Notes under the pieces: generated by a model
What the model was told of the DNA's origin: nothing
Database searches by the model: none
The model's input: only the letters and a program-made list of their open reading frames with translations
Position numbers and translations under genes: made by a program
In this document: positions 10,504 through 22,757 of the stretch, in pieces
Layout of the letters: every line of letters begins with the position of its first letter
Position numbering within the stretch: the stretch's first letter is position 1
DNA from: Ziziphus jujuba
Taxonomy: Eukaryota > Streptophyta > Magnoliopsida > Rosales > Rhamnaceae
Direction of reading: 5' to 3'
NCBI RefSeq assembly: GCF_031755915.1
Contig: NC_083381.1
Location: 4,972,501 to 5,036,500, forward strand
DNA length: 64,000 bases

Positions 10504-12916
10504 ATGATGCAAAAACAAAAATTAAAAATATTAAAAATACCCCCCCCCCCCCAAAAAAAAAAAAACCTAATATTTTTTATAGTAATATCAAATTAAAATA
10601 AAAATTTTGCAACAAAATTTCCAAGTCCAAATTCCACAATACCAAACCAAAAATAACTTAAAGCCTAAAATTTAGGGGGGGGGGGGGGGGAATTAGGTGC
10701 AGAACTAATTATGCTTTAAAATAAAGAAAATGATTTTATTTATCTTTTTTTTAGAAGAAAGAGTGAATTTAGCAACACTAGAAAAATTAATGGAGAAAAA
10801 TTTCAACACCAATTTTTCAAGCCCACCCAAAAATAAGAAGAGAAGGAGAAAATTGAAAATAAAAATTCAAAAGAAAGCAAAGTAACCTACTAGAAAAAAT
10901 TAGAATCAACTTTCAAACAAGGTGATCAAGCTAATTTGAGAAATAAACCCTAACATGCAATCTAATTCAATTTCAAGGCAAGAAAAGAGAAAATAGCTAA
11001 TGTAATAATTGAATCCAAGACAAAATAATAAAAAGCATGTAACTTTCTTGGCAACGATGCCAAAAACTTGTTGTAATATTTTCATTTGCAAGTATACTAA
11101 TAATTAAAATGGCTAGGGAGTCAAATATCAAACTCACAGGGAAGTCAGATTGAGTTAATTTGCCTTTTTGTTGTTTAGATTCAATGTTATATTAGATTGA
11201 TCATTGTTGTAAGAACCAATTAAATATCACCTAAAAATCAAACAAAACAAATATCATTAAAAACTAAATCAAAGAGAATGAAAAAGTACCAATTGAATAG
11301 TATAACTGAAAGCTATGCTTATGAAAAAAATCAAAAATACTAGGTAAATAAAAAATACAAAGATGTAAGAAGTGAAGAGATTAAAAAAACATTGTAAACT
11401 GTCGGAGGTTTTGCTATAACTCTCGCCCTAATTCTGCTTCAATACCCTTCATCTTCTTCTAGACTTCTTAAACATCAATTAAACTTCTTCAATAGTGAGG
11501 AATGCTGAAAATGGTGTAAGAAAGAGAAAAAATGGTGGCTGGTTGGCTTATGCTTCCCTTGGGATGAGAAATATGTGTGTGTGTGTGTGAAATAAACTTC
11601 TCAAAGAAGCCACGAAAGAAGGAGTTTAAGCATTAAGCTTTAGGAATATAAATATATGTATATATATATATATACACACACATATATATATATATATTAC
11701 TAAAACTTTTAACATACAGCTTAGGGTTTTCCGACACTTGACAAGTTGTTTCCTGATATAGAAAACTCCCAAAAGTGGTCATTTTCCTCGGTTTAGAGTG
11801 ATGATTTATGTCAGATAGCATTCTAAAAGAGGGGGATATACAAGGTTGAAAATAAAGGTGAGTTTGGAAAAAATTTAATGGTTTGAAATGGAAGGTTTTT
11901 TTAAATGTGCCCAGTGAGGGACGTTTGTTAAGAGGGAGAGAGGAAAAAAAAAAAAAAAAAAGCAGTAACAATAGTTGTATAGAAAAATACCCCTACAAGT
12001 AAACCTTACAGGCCCGATGCAACTTGATTTTAACGTAAAATATATAACCCTTTAAATAAAGCTAGGATTTCTTCCCTTCTCCTAACTTAATCAATAATAA
12101 AAATAAAATAATCTCTAATGATATCTTCAGCTCCTACAAATTCGAAAGGCCAACAAATATCCTAAAAATAAATAATTACAAAAAAATAAAATATGATAAT
12201 ATCCTTTACTTGGCTACCAAGAAACTATGTTGCTAAGCTTTAAACCTTAATTATGGCCTGTTTGGTAAAAGGAAAAATAATTGAAGGAAACTGATTCTTG
12301 AGAATTAGTTTCTTGGCATTCAATTTCCCTGATAATGATTTTCTTGGAATTTTTTTTATATTGTTTGGTTAACTATATAAATTCTAATACAATCCTTATT
12401 TTTTTCCTTTAACATTGTTTGGATAATACGAGAAAAACAAGAAGGAAAATAATATAAATTATTAAAATACCCTCATAGTTATGTATATATAAATCATATT
12501 ATTCTTCTTATTGTAATTATATTTTAAAGTATATAATTTCTTTCAACTAAAATATATAAATAATATTTTTATAATTAATCTTAATTACAACCCATAATAT
12601 GACACCTCATAAATTATATTTCAAAATAAAAAATAATAACAAAATACCCTAATATCAAAAAAAATATATATATATATATATATATATTGCTGTAAATTAT
12701 ATGATGCCAACAATATGAATAATTAAAATAAAGTAAAAATTATAAAATAAAATGAATCCATGATTAAATCATTAAAGCATATACAAATTTGACGCAAAAA
12801 AAAAAAATATATATATATATATATATATGAGTCAACTTAATCAATCTTATAAATTAAAATTGTCTAAGCTATTGAATTTTAAAAATAAGAAAAAAAAAAC
12901 ATAAGACATTAATAGC

Positions 12917-13759
12917 CTATGGAGTTGCCAATATTTGGGCAATCATATCGAAACGCAGCTTTTCTGAACAAGTTAAGAACATGTTGACATAAGATGGATC
13001 CTTTATAATAACTCTTATTGCATCCAATTTCTGTTGAAGAGTTAATTCTTCCATAATATGTACAATTGTAGCCACCTTTGCTAAAGGATTTGAATCTTGG
13101 TTGAAAGACATAGTAACAACTTTAATATAATCTTTTGAGATTTCTTGAAAAGGCCTTTTCACTTACACTTGAAGACATCTCTTGAGAGGATTATGCTTTG
13201 TCTTTTGCATATATATCAACTAATGAATTATAGTGCACAAAAGGTTTTACAAACAAACATTTCACTGCCGGATGAGACTACAATGTATAAATCAAAAGAA
13301 AATCAAAAATTAATACATAAAATTTTAAACTATTAAATAAATAAAAATAATAATGAAATTAACTTTTACCATTTGCCATTGATCAAACACAGCTTTCTCA
13401 CAAACTACCCATTTGTTTGTGTCACACCAAATAAATCCACTACCTTGTGTTAACATCTCATGAATAGCCATACATTGTGTCTTGAGAGTTTTGACACGTG
13501 TTCTGATATATGGGTCTGCCTTAATTTGATAATCTGACAATTTTGTATTCAGCATTTTTTCAAGCTCAATAAGATAACCATTCTTAAATCCAGCGTCAGC
13601 TTTCCATTTCCCATTTAAACTTAACTCAACCAAGCACTCCACAAGTGTAGCATCCTGATGAGCATTCCAAGCGAAATAGGTCTTGGCCCTTTTAGATCGC
13701 ATACATGAATTGGGAGTTGAACCATTTGCATCCATCCTAAATAAATACAAATATGACAA
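12917..13759 (-). CDS. Myb/SANT-like DNA-binding protein of the PIF/Harbinger element (ORF1-type)
   Basis: The first part (about 13730-13375) encodes the Myb/SANT-like trihelix fold, with FAWNAHQDATLVECLVEL, KWKADAGFKNGYLIELEKML and RVKTLKTQCMAIHEML followed by a Trp-rich region. After an apparent intron (about 13374-13163) a second segment (13162-12917) gives NPLAKVATIVHIMEELTL and KLDAIRVIIKDPSYVNMFLTCSEKLR, the helical C-terminal part common to these proteins. In PIF/Harbinger elements the Myb-like protein binds the element ends and helps bring the transposase to the nucleus. The splice sites are my inference. No stop interrupts either segment, so it is better preserved than its partner. 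Confidence 0.6.
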
Positions 13760-13942
13760 AAAATATTTAAATATAGAATCAAAAAAATAATATCATTTAA
13801 AATACTATATGTTGCTAATAAGTAATACATAGCAAATGTTTCAAACATAAGGTAAATATATGCTAGTAAGTCATGCCCCGCCACTCATTCCACATTTATG
13901 TTGCTAAATTTGTCCTAAATGTTTGACTTGAATATGATGCAT

Positions 13943-15174
13943 CTATAAATTTGATACTCTCACCTTATTTTGTACCCACTCTCTTTCTAAATCATCTAAT
14001 TGAGACTCATAAGGATCAACTGACATCTCTTGCCTAATAAAATTATGTAAAAGAGCACAAGCCATAATAATCCTATTTTGAGTCTTCACTGGATAAAAAC
14101 TCAGGCTTTTAAGAATTTTCCAATGCATCTTCAATAACCCAAAGCATCTTTCAATGACATTTCGAGCACTTGAATGCTTCATGTCAAAAAATTCCTCCTT
14201 GGCGGTAGGTTGATAACCATCTTTCCAATCATTTAGATGGTATCTTTGTCCTCTATATAGAGCAAGAAATCCTTCACTATTTGGATATCCAGCATCAACA
14301 AGATAATAATAACCTATAAAAAATATCTAAATTCTATTAGCAAAACAATATATATATATATATATATATTCGAAGTACTATTAAATATTTTACTAAAGAA
14401 ATATACGATGTGGGACTTTTAAACCATTTCTCCTACTAATTGCTTCTCTAAGTATCTTAGAATTTCCAGCGGAACCTTCCCAGCCTAGTTGTATATATAT
14501 GAATTCCATGTCATGAGAGCACACTCCAAGGACATTTGTAGCAATTTCACTTTTGCTAGTACAATACCTAGCTTTGTCGACATCAGACACATGTATTTTG
14601 ATATATGTTTCTACAAGTAAAAAAACAAAATAGCTTAAATATGCTTTTTCCTTCATAATTTAATAAATAATAATAATAATAATAAGTTAATGAATGTATA
14701 CCTTGAACCACTTCCATTTGTTGTCAGTTGAGTTTTTAGTCACTGCTTCAGGTTTTTCAAGTAATTGTTTGTGTAGTCGTATGATGTCATCTAATATACT
14801 ATTAAAGTGTCTACTAATTGTCTCACCCGAATGCGTAAATCTATTTTTTATTCCTCTATTTTTGCCATGATTAGCAAGTATGTATAAAAACATTGCAACA
14901 ATCTCATCTACACTTACATTTTTAGTATCACGAATCTTTCTAGTTGTTCTAAGCATATAAAATAATTTTGAAAAGTATGTCTATCCATGTGAAGCTGCTC
15001 TTTACATGCCAAATCATCCTCGTCCACCATTTTATATAAATTGTTAACACGAGAAGGATGCCATAACGAGGATGATTGCCTAAAATGCTTAATATTATAG
15101 GTTTCAAGTAGTACAATCATAATATTACAAAGTATTATAATAAGTTCAAATAAAAATCTAAGACCCTCTACCAT
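13943..15174 (-). pseudogene. PIF/Harbinger transposase (DDE_Tnp_4 nuclease), degenerate
   Basis: Collinear pieces on the minus strand. 15174-14915 holds FRQSSSLWHPSRVNNLYKMV and a CKEQLHMDRHTF helix. 14956-14687 has VDEIVAMFLYILANHGKNR and the HSGETISRHFNSILD motif. 14610-14400 has IKIHVSDVDKARYCTSKSEIATNVLGVC and GWEGSAGNSKILREA. 14312-13943 has YYLVDAGYPNSEGFLALYRGQRYHL, then ARNVIERCFGLLKMHWKIL and LLHNFIRQE. The second catalytic Asp (VDAGYPN) and the Glu (NVIERCFG) are present. The segment that should hold the first Asp (before TYIKIHV) is missing, and a frame change is needed between the first two pieces, so the enzyme is unlikely to be active. Confidence 0.7.
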
Positions 15175-16206
15175 TAAATTTTTTTTTTTTCACTTCATTG
15201 CCATCAATCTTGTCATGTTTAAAATGTACTATCATAACACAAAAAATATGTTTAGTTGTACATATAATTCTAGCAAAGATAAGAAAATAAAAATAAAACA
15301 AATAAGAAAAAAAAGAAGAAAAATAAAAACCAAACGTAAAAGATCATGCCTACATGCCATTCAATAACCAATAAAAAATTATTCTTTATTTATTTATTTA
15401 TTTGGAAAGTGGGAAAGGAAAAGGGATGGAGGAGATGGATTCACGCTGGAATCTTCTTCAGCTCCGTTTAATGATTAATACAATTTTTTTTTTTTTTCAT
15501 TTTGTTCAGAGAGAGGGGAAGAGAAGGGAGCGAAAGAGTGGGGGTTCACATTAAATATCAACTAACTGTACATACTTCTTCTTTCTATCACGAATATATT
15601 AAATTTTCTTTTTTTTTTTTTTTTTTTTTTAGAGAGCAGGGAAAATGGGAAGGAGGCGGAAGAGTGGGGAAAAAGGAGGGAATGCTGTTTACGATCTTCT
15701 ACCATGGACATATTATTTGCTATGATCACTGACAGTGATATTGAGTCTAATAGTATCATCATTATATAAAAAATATTAAAATATAAAAAAATAATTAATT
15801 TACCTCAAAGTGATGCTGAGTATACCAGCGATATTGAGTCTAACGAAATCTATTTGCAGTGATGAAGATGAAAAAGAAAGAAAAACAATGGTAGGTTTTC
15901 TTTTTTTTTAAAAAAAAAAAAGAACGACAGATTTAAAAGAAGAAAATAAGACGTACAAGTAATTATACAAATTTATGCATTAAAATTAAAGGATAAAATT
16001 GTATTTAAAAAAATACATAAAATCAAATTCCCAGAGAATTTTAGAATCACAACTCTTTGGAAGAATCCACTTTTCATCTCAGTTTCCCATATTGTGAGAT
16101 TTATTTGCTTCTGGTGCCAACAAATTCTTTTTTTGAAAAACTATCCAAACAAAAAAAAAATTCACTTTTTTAGAGAATTTTAAATTCTCACTAACTTTAT
16201 CATTAC
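15175..16206. other. Noncoding right part of the PIF/Harbinger element
   Basis: A/T-rich sequence with long T runs (15485-15499 and about 15609-15630) and GA-rich patches, upstream of the minus-strand transposase. It should contain the transposase promoter and leader, but no clear motif can be assigned. The last 200 bp contain short inverted motifs of the AGAGAATTTTA kind that also occur, inverted, near the left end. Confidence 0.4.
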
Positions 16207-16630
16207 CCAAACACCCCATTAGGGTTTGGGTTTTGAAAGGGTAATTAAATGAATTTGGGCTTGAACTTTTAGAATGCATATATTGAGCCTACAACCTCCT
16301 AAATTATGCAAGACAAAAGGCTAGACCCATTGGATCCTTCTATTAAGACATCAATCAAATATAGCAACTTCAAATGAATATTGGCATTGATTCCTTCATT
16401 ATTTGGTGTAAAATTTTATAAAAATGTTTCTCAATGCCTTAAAAAGTTTCACCAAAAAGAATCACTATAAAATTTCACTTGTAGGTTAAGATATGATCAA
16501 AATAGTAACTATTGCGTAGAAAGTCAGCATCTCCATATAGTAAAATACAGTAGAGATTAAATCTTCAAATTTTCAAAATAAATAACTAAGCTTCTGAAAA
16601 TTATGTCTTAGAAAGAAAATTAGCAACTTA

Positions 16631-19554
16631 TGTCAGGACCCGTCCGGAATTCCTTCCCCGGAACCCTAGACAAGCCCTGATCCCAGGGAAACCCTACCGG
16701 ACCCTCCAATGGAAAATCCGACAGAACCTCCCCTAAGGGTAGGACTAACCAAAAATTTACCTGCACTGAAAACACACTTCTATAAAAGTCCCCTTATTCC
16801 TCCCACAAACTACAAATTAGTTCCACAAATTGCAGCACTTCAAAATAAAACAACAGCAGCAACCCAGTGCATAAAGAATAACTACACGTCCAATACAGTA
16901 TACAGAGTATTATACAACAAATGTGGAATTTATAAAAATAACAGATAAAGAATAATACAAGATGGAGAGGAAAAGGGAAGAAAAACTTTTAAACCTTCGG
17001 CAACGAACTGAGACGTTGGGCTCGCCCCGGATAATCAACGTCTCCAACCTGGACCTAGGGGAACGGAATTTAAGAGTGTGAGATGCTAATCATCTCAGTG
17101 AGTGACCCTATCTACTATACAATATAATACCACGGTAATAAGTAGATAAATAATAATAAATTGGAAATAATAATTTCTCTCAAAACCCTTACAATTCTCT
17201 CAGTTGGAAAAGTTCCCCTTTTAAAACCTTTTCACAAAACCCTTTATTCATATTCCCTGAAAACCAAGACATCAAATAATTACCAGAAACAGTAATAATA
17301 AATTTTAATTCCAATACAGCTTTAAAACATTTTATTTTTAAAATACAGTTCTGAAAATCAGTTGATGCACCCACTATATACCAGTGGCGCCAACAGTACC
17401 CAGCGTCCCGAGGTACCTCCAGACAGGAGGTTATAGAAAGAAACCGGCATACGGTCGCGTGGCGTCCCACTGCGCCGCTGCTAACCTGGTGTCCCGGCCA
17501 TGGGGGGTGGCCTACCCTCATCCGATGGCAACCACAGGACAACCTCATAATATCAACCGTGCGCTACTCATACCCACCTGTGCGCTAATCACAACCGCGC
17601 GCTACTCACACCCACCTGCGCGCTAATCACAACCGTGTGCACACTAACCACATCACATATAAACAGAACACCAGTACGTGCACGGTGCATCTAAAAATCA
17701 TAAAATCCACAAATTTAAATTATATAACAAATTCCACATTTTTGCATAAACACAGCGGGTATAGTCCATCCGCTTGAACCGGGAGATTCTCCACAATTTC
17801 TTTATAATCAATACCATAAATTCCATGATTTTCAAATCCACCAACTCCCAAATCCACCAATTCAAATATCCACATTTTTCCAAGCATAAATAATTTCTCG
17901 AAATATCATAATCAAATCTCATAATATTCCATGGGCATATTTTATAAAAATTGAAATCACCAACATAACCAGATATTTTCCTTAAAATATTTGAAAATCA
18001 AATCGTGCCCAATTTACCATTAAAACCACACCAATTTCAAAATCCTCAAAACCACAAAATAATTTCACATGGCATAAATTTGTAAAATGCGCATTTTCTT
18101 AAATCCAATAAATTCATAAATAATTCCACAATAAATCCAATAAATATTTGGCACATAGAAATTAAATTCCAAATATTTAAATCACACATAATATATTCAC
18201 TAATTAAATTCCCAAAATTAATTTGAAGGTGGGTCACTCACCTGGAGCACGCAATTAACCCATGATCCACCACGGGATCAATTTCACGACTCACCAGTGC
18301 TCCTAGAACAAAATTCACAGACAGTCAAATAAATTAATATTTTATTCGGGTAAATAATACCCGGTACCCGGGGGGTCAAACACAAACTTTAACCAAAATG
18401 GTCGAATAATATACCGAATCAAAGCTCGTGGAATGAGGATTACCAATCCGGTCTCCATCGACCCCAATTCCGCCGGAGGTGGCCGAAATTTGGTCGGGAA
18501 GCTTCGGCCGATTTTGATCTTGAGGGATCTTTCAAACGGTGGGGATTTTGGGCAATCTAACCTCGGAAATGGACTCAGAGGGGTCGAAAATAGTGGGATA
18601 GAGGTATGGGATGGGCTGGGTTGCTCGGAAACGGCGAGAATCGCCGGAAAAATTTCACCTCGCCGCCGTGACTTCGTCGGCCCGATCTGGACGCGTCCGG
18701 CGGCGGCTGGTCGGGAAATTTGGTGGCCGAGGTCGCGAGGTGGTGGGCTTGGACGGTGGCTGGTGCGTGTACAGTATGGGTGGTCGGAAAAAGTGTAGCA
18801 AGGAGAGAGAGAGGGACGGCCGGTGGGAGAAAAAAAACAACTGTGCGTGTTTTGGTGCTCGGGGAAGAAGAAGGAAAAAAAAGGAAAAAAGAAAAGAAGA
18901 AGAAAAAAAAAAAAGAAAAGAAATGGTGTTTTCCCACGTGGGAAAAAGAAAAGAAAAAGAAAAAGAAAAAGAAAAAAGAAATAGAAATAAAATAAAAATG
19001 ATTAAATAATATTAATAATAATATTATTATTTAAAATAATAATAAAACAATTTGATTTTTACACATGGTTGACATGTGGCATTTCACCATGGTGACACAT
19101 GGTCACCTTCATTAAGTCACACGTGGCACATCGTTACGCATGTAAAAATAATAATAAAATAATACAGTATTTGAAAAACTTTACAGATCCATAACTTTCA
19201 AACCACATGTCCAAATCGGACGTGCCGCTAGTCTACGGACTCGTATCGACGAGCACTTCACAACCATGCATGAGTCAAAGCTCAACCTTGCATGAATAAA
19301 AAGTCAACTCCGGCACCCCTTGGACAGTTTGGACCTCAACTTGTTTTGCTCATAACTTTCCAACCGTAGCTCCGTTTTCAACGTGCTACCAGTCTACGAA
19401 CTCATGCCAATGTGTACTTCGTAATAGTACCTCAGTCAACTTAGAATTCCAACCGGATCAAAAAGTCAACTTTTGACCCCTTCGGTCAACGGTCAACGGT
19501 CAACCTCGGTCAACGTGCAAAAATTTCCGACATGGTTCGGGATGGGGTGTTACA
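16631..19554 (-). mobile_element. 3-kb solo LTR, copy B, reverse orientation (TSD ACTTA)
   Basis: On the + strand it starts TGTCAGGACCCGTCC and ends GATGGGGTGTTACA, the reverse complement of the ends of copies A and C. It is flanked by a perfect ACTTA (16626-16630 and 19555-19559). The conserved block near 17375-17545, the GC-rich block (18430-18850), an A/G tract (18860-18990) and the W-box-rich end (about 19450-19515) are all present in reverse order. By eye it resembles copy C more than copy A in its GC-rich block. There is no coding potential; long frames in the GC-rich block are compositional. Confidence 0.8.
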
Positions 19555-19769
19555 ACTTAGCTCCATTAATGCTCTATAAAATGTAGCTCTCCATATTTGT
19601 TCTAAAAAGAATCCAAAATAGTCTCAAACTAGCAATTTTTAGTCTTTTTACCTAAATATAGTAAAATAATGAAATCAACATATAATTATTCTAATTAAGC
19701 ACAAATTATTAAGAAAATAGCAAATATTGAGCATTAATAAGTTCTATAAAGTAGTAATATGAAACACTT

Positions 19770-20395
19770 CATCACTTTACTTTTGAACCATCACTGTTCC
19801 ATATTTAGGTGATGTGAGATTGAACATTAGATCGCTTTTACCAATAAATAGCCTACTAGTGCCCTACATCCACCCTCACATATTTTGGTAGTCTAACACT
19901 GATTCACCCACAATGGTCATCACAATCCACCTCTTTAGGGCCCAACATCCTCACTAGCACACTTCTAACTAGATATAGCCTCTAATACTATCTGTAACGC
20001 CTCATTCCCTCTAGCTTCCCACAATCTTGCTCCATTAATATTGTCCCCAATTTAACCACTGTACTTCAGATGATCGTGGAATTTTTATTCAAACTTTCTA
20101 GGAAGATCTTAGGATTATTTCCATTGGAGCATGCTTAATCCAAAGTTTTCTCGACCCCTAAAGCCAATCGCTTTTAAAAGACCTCCACTATTAAGAGAGT
20201 GATTATATTTACTTTTGAACTATCACCATTCCACACCTGACTAATATGAGATTGGACATTATATAGCATTTGTCAGTAAGGTAGTCTACCAGTGCCCTAC
20301 ATCCACTCACACTTATGCTAACAGCTTCATATTGATCCACCCACACTGATCGTCAAATTTTCACCTTTGAGTGTATACATATTGTTACACGTGGG
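19770..20395 (-). mobile_element. Tandem Cassandra-like TRIM segments (copy 3)
   Basis: 19770-19992 is an LTR edge (GATTGAACA) plus a short internal part that ends with GCCTCTAATACTATC, whose reverse complement resembles the Met primer site. At 19993 a full LTR-like unit starts (TGTAACGCCTCATTCCC). On the minus strand near 20090-20150 it contains GATTAAGCATGCTCC, a match to 5S rRNA box A, with a GGAAG-type follow-on. It is followed by another internal-like segment to 20395, so the arrangement is LTR-internal-LTR-internal, as in tandem TRIM arrays. A CACTA-type terminus abuts at 20397. Confidence 0.6.
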
Positions 20396-20396
20396 A

Positions 20397-20930
20397 CACT
20401 ACAAGAGAAAACTAATTAGTGATGTTCCTTTTATCATCAATTTTAAGCAAATTGTCATAGAATATATAATTAGGAACATATGCTTAAAAATATCACTTCT
20501 TTAAGACATAACTTAACATAAATCACATTATTATTGAAAAAAAGGAAAAAAAAAAAACTTAACATAAATCACATATATTTAGTCACATCCTTTTAAAGGT
20601 GTTATTAAAATGTATTTTAGTTACACTTGCTTGTATTGTCAATAAACTACTTTTATATATGGAAAATAAGGGTAACATTTCATTTGAATGTCACTAATGA
20701 ATTGGGAATATTAAATGAACTTTTTATAATTGTAAAATAATCCATGACATCCATAATAACCTAAATACTTTATTTAAAATTTAATTAAAGAAATAAATAA
20801 ATAGTCTTTCGTATTTGTGATATCATTTTAATTGTGACATTAGTTATGAGTGACACTAAATATTTTGAAAGAATATATATTAAATATCATACCTATTTAA
20901 CTAAAAACAAGTAAGGTAGGTGATATATGT
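20397..20930 (+). mobile_element. CACTA (En/Spm-type) terminal fragment
   Basis: Begins CACTACAAGAGAAAAC, the usual start of dicot CACTA inverted repeats. The next 530 bp contain repeated GTGAC/GTCAC motifs in both orientations (TAGTCACATCC, GAATGTCACTAATG, TTGTGACATTAG, GAGTGACACTAA), as expected of a subterminal repeat zone. I found no opposite end and no transposase, so it looks truncated or non-autonomous. Confidence 0.45.
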
Positions 20931-21738
20931 TAGCAAATTAATAAATAAAAACTAAGTTAGAAGTTCTGCTTTGGGGGGAAAAAAGTTTAGGATTATACTT
21001 AAAACTTCCGCTTTTTATTATTTTAAAAATTTTATTGGATACATTTTAGTTTCTTTTGATTTTTTTTATTGTTTTAAGTCGGCGTAAAAATAAAGTTTTA
21101 TATATATATATATATATTGTATACAAAGAGAGAACATCAATTAAAGTTGTTAGTTACCGTTCAAAAAAAAAAATTTTAAATTGTTAGTTTTTTCCCCTAA
21201 AATTCTTTCCTATTTAAATTAAATAATATGGTAAAATTTTAACTATTAGATATGTATGCATGATATATCATGATTTGATTGACACATAAAATAAATGAAA
21301 TCCCCTATTTTCGGGTCCATTTTGATTGAAATGGAAGGGAGGTTGATTGGGAGGGATTTTTTTTTTTTTTTCCGCTTTTTTATTAGATTTAGAGGGAAAA
21401 AAAAAATTCCCAAATTTCGCAGGAAGCTCTCTCTTATAGCCTTGGTTTTTTTTTTTTTTTTGGCCTTTTTATTGTCTTGATTTCTAATGTTATTTATTGG
21501 CGGTTACTATTAAAGTTTGATGGATTTACATTGGCTAAAAAGGGGATTTTTTTTTTTTTTTTTTTGGTTTGTTACTTGCATGTTTTTTAAGAGCAATAAG
21601 AGATGGAATCAATAGTAGAGATTATTTTTGTGGAATTGGTGTTGTTGTTTGGGATTCTTTGAATTGAGAAATCAAAGAAAAAGGCTATTAGATTGGGTTT
21701 TTTTTTTTTTGCTCTCTATCGGAACTATTGCAGATATA

Positions 21739-21768
<30 letters not shown>
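21739..21768 (+). repeat. G30 homopolymer
   Basis: Thirty consecutive G, then A and four more G. Such a run can form G-quadruplexes and is also a common site of assembly or sequencing error. Confidence 0.9.
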
Positions 21769-21769
<1 letters not shown>

Positions 21770-22027
21770 GGGGAACTTGATTTTGCAGAATAGGATCTTT
21801 TATATGTAGATAATTTTATCATTCATTTTTTAGTATATTATTTTTATGTTTTTCGTTTTCACCACTTCAATTTTAAAAGAGAAATAATTTTTCAATAAAT
21901 AATGAGATAAGTACAAATAAAAATTTAGCACTAGATTAAATTCATAAAAAAATAATAAATATTATTATAATTAAAATTCGAAATTCACAAATGGATAATG
22001 ACATTATTTATTTTAATTAATTTAACT

Positions 22028-22030
<3 letters not shown>

Positions 22031-22066
<36 letters not shown>
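22031..22066. repeat. (CA)18 microsatellite
   Basis: Uninterrupted CA dinucleotide array followed by an A run. Confidence 0.95.
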
Positions 22067-22070
<4 letters not shown>

Positions 22071-22596
22071 AAGTGATTTAAATCAATGTTTTAAAATGTC
22101 AAAGCGTTTTGCGTGGCGTTTTACTACTTATGATGCCAGGTGTAAGCCCCAGCGCAATGAGTCATAAGCCTTTTTTTGAAATTGTAAAAGTTGTTTAATT
22201 TTTTATTTAAAAAATATAAGATTATATTTAAAAGCTAAACGTAAAGAAGAATTTATTTCCATGTTAATCACTAATGCAGGTGAAGAAAAATATTTTTCTG
22301 GTTCATAAGTCTTTAATGACAAATTTCTAATGGCATCAACATTGGAATATCTACATCTTCAAGCCAAGAACTGTTTTGTGGAAGGAATGGACTTTCTTTT
22401 TCCGCAATCCATTCATCATTTGAGTTAATTTCCCACAGCAATATGGGATCAACATTTTTTGTTTTGTTTTGAAACTTCTTTCTCTCAGTCTAGTGTTGCA
22501 CCTCAAGTACACCAAATAAAAATGTGCCTTTTTTTTTGTTTTTTTTTTTTTTTTTTCTGTAGAGGGTCTTTGATCATTTATAAGAAAGAATGACAA

Positions 22597-22757
22597 AAAG
22601 TTTAAAACAAGAGGAAGTAGCTAGGGCTCTCATTTTCCCATGAACGGTTTAAAGTTTAACACAAGAGGAAGTAGCTAGGGCTCTCATTTTCCCAAGAACG
22701 GTTTAAAGTTTAACACAAGAGGAAGTAGCTAGGGCTCTCATTTTCCCAAGAACGGTT
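22597..22757. repeat. 54-bp tandem repeat, 3 copies
   Basis: Three head-to-tail copies containing AGAGGAAGTAGCTAGGGCTC, with that motif starting 54 bp apart. Copies 2 and 3 are virtually identical and copy 1 differs at a few positions. Confidence 0.9.

Larger units (their letters stand above)
8838..12254 (-). mobile_element. Degenerate LTR-retroelement DNA with an Athila/Tat-like primer site near 11050
   Basis: No intact gene is visible. On the minus strand 11049-11066 reads TTTTTGGCATCGTTGCCA, close to the primer-binding region (TTTTTGGCGCCGTTGCC) that follows the 5' LTR in Athila/Tat-type Ty3/gypsy elements. That would place a degraded LTR to the right of 11067 and internal sequence to the left. 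A minus-strand TATA-like stretch occurs near 9885. The region also holds the compact TRIM at 9943-10338, a C13 run (10540-10552), a G16 run (10675-10690) and TA microsatellites (11650-11700). Element limits cannot be fixed. Confidence 0.4.
12255..16217 (-). mobile_element. PIF/Harbinger DNA transposon with transposase and Myb/SANT genes
   Basis: Ends are GGCCTGTTTGG at 12255-12265 and, on the minus strand, GGGGTGTTTGG at 16207-16217, so the inverted repeats are similar and the element would be about 3.96 kb. It carries the two genes typical of the superfamily on the minus strand: a DDE transposase (15174-13943) and a Myb/SANT-like accessory protein (13759-12917). I could not find a clean 3-bp TTA/TAA target duplication, so the exact ends may be off by a few bases. 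Confidence 0.7.

Noticed and set aside
16709..16948. 79-codon + strand frame at the start of solo LTR copy B
   Set aside because: It falls in the conserved LTR end, and the same sequence in copies A and C does not keep the frame.
18433..19009. Frames of 91-132 codons in solo LTR copy B, including a Lys/Glu-rich tail
   Set aside because: The tail is an A/G microsatellite and the rest is the non-coding GC-rich LTR block read in several frames.
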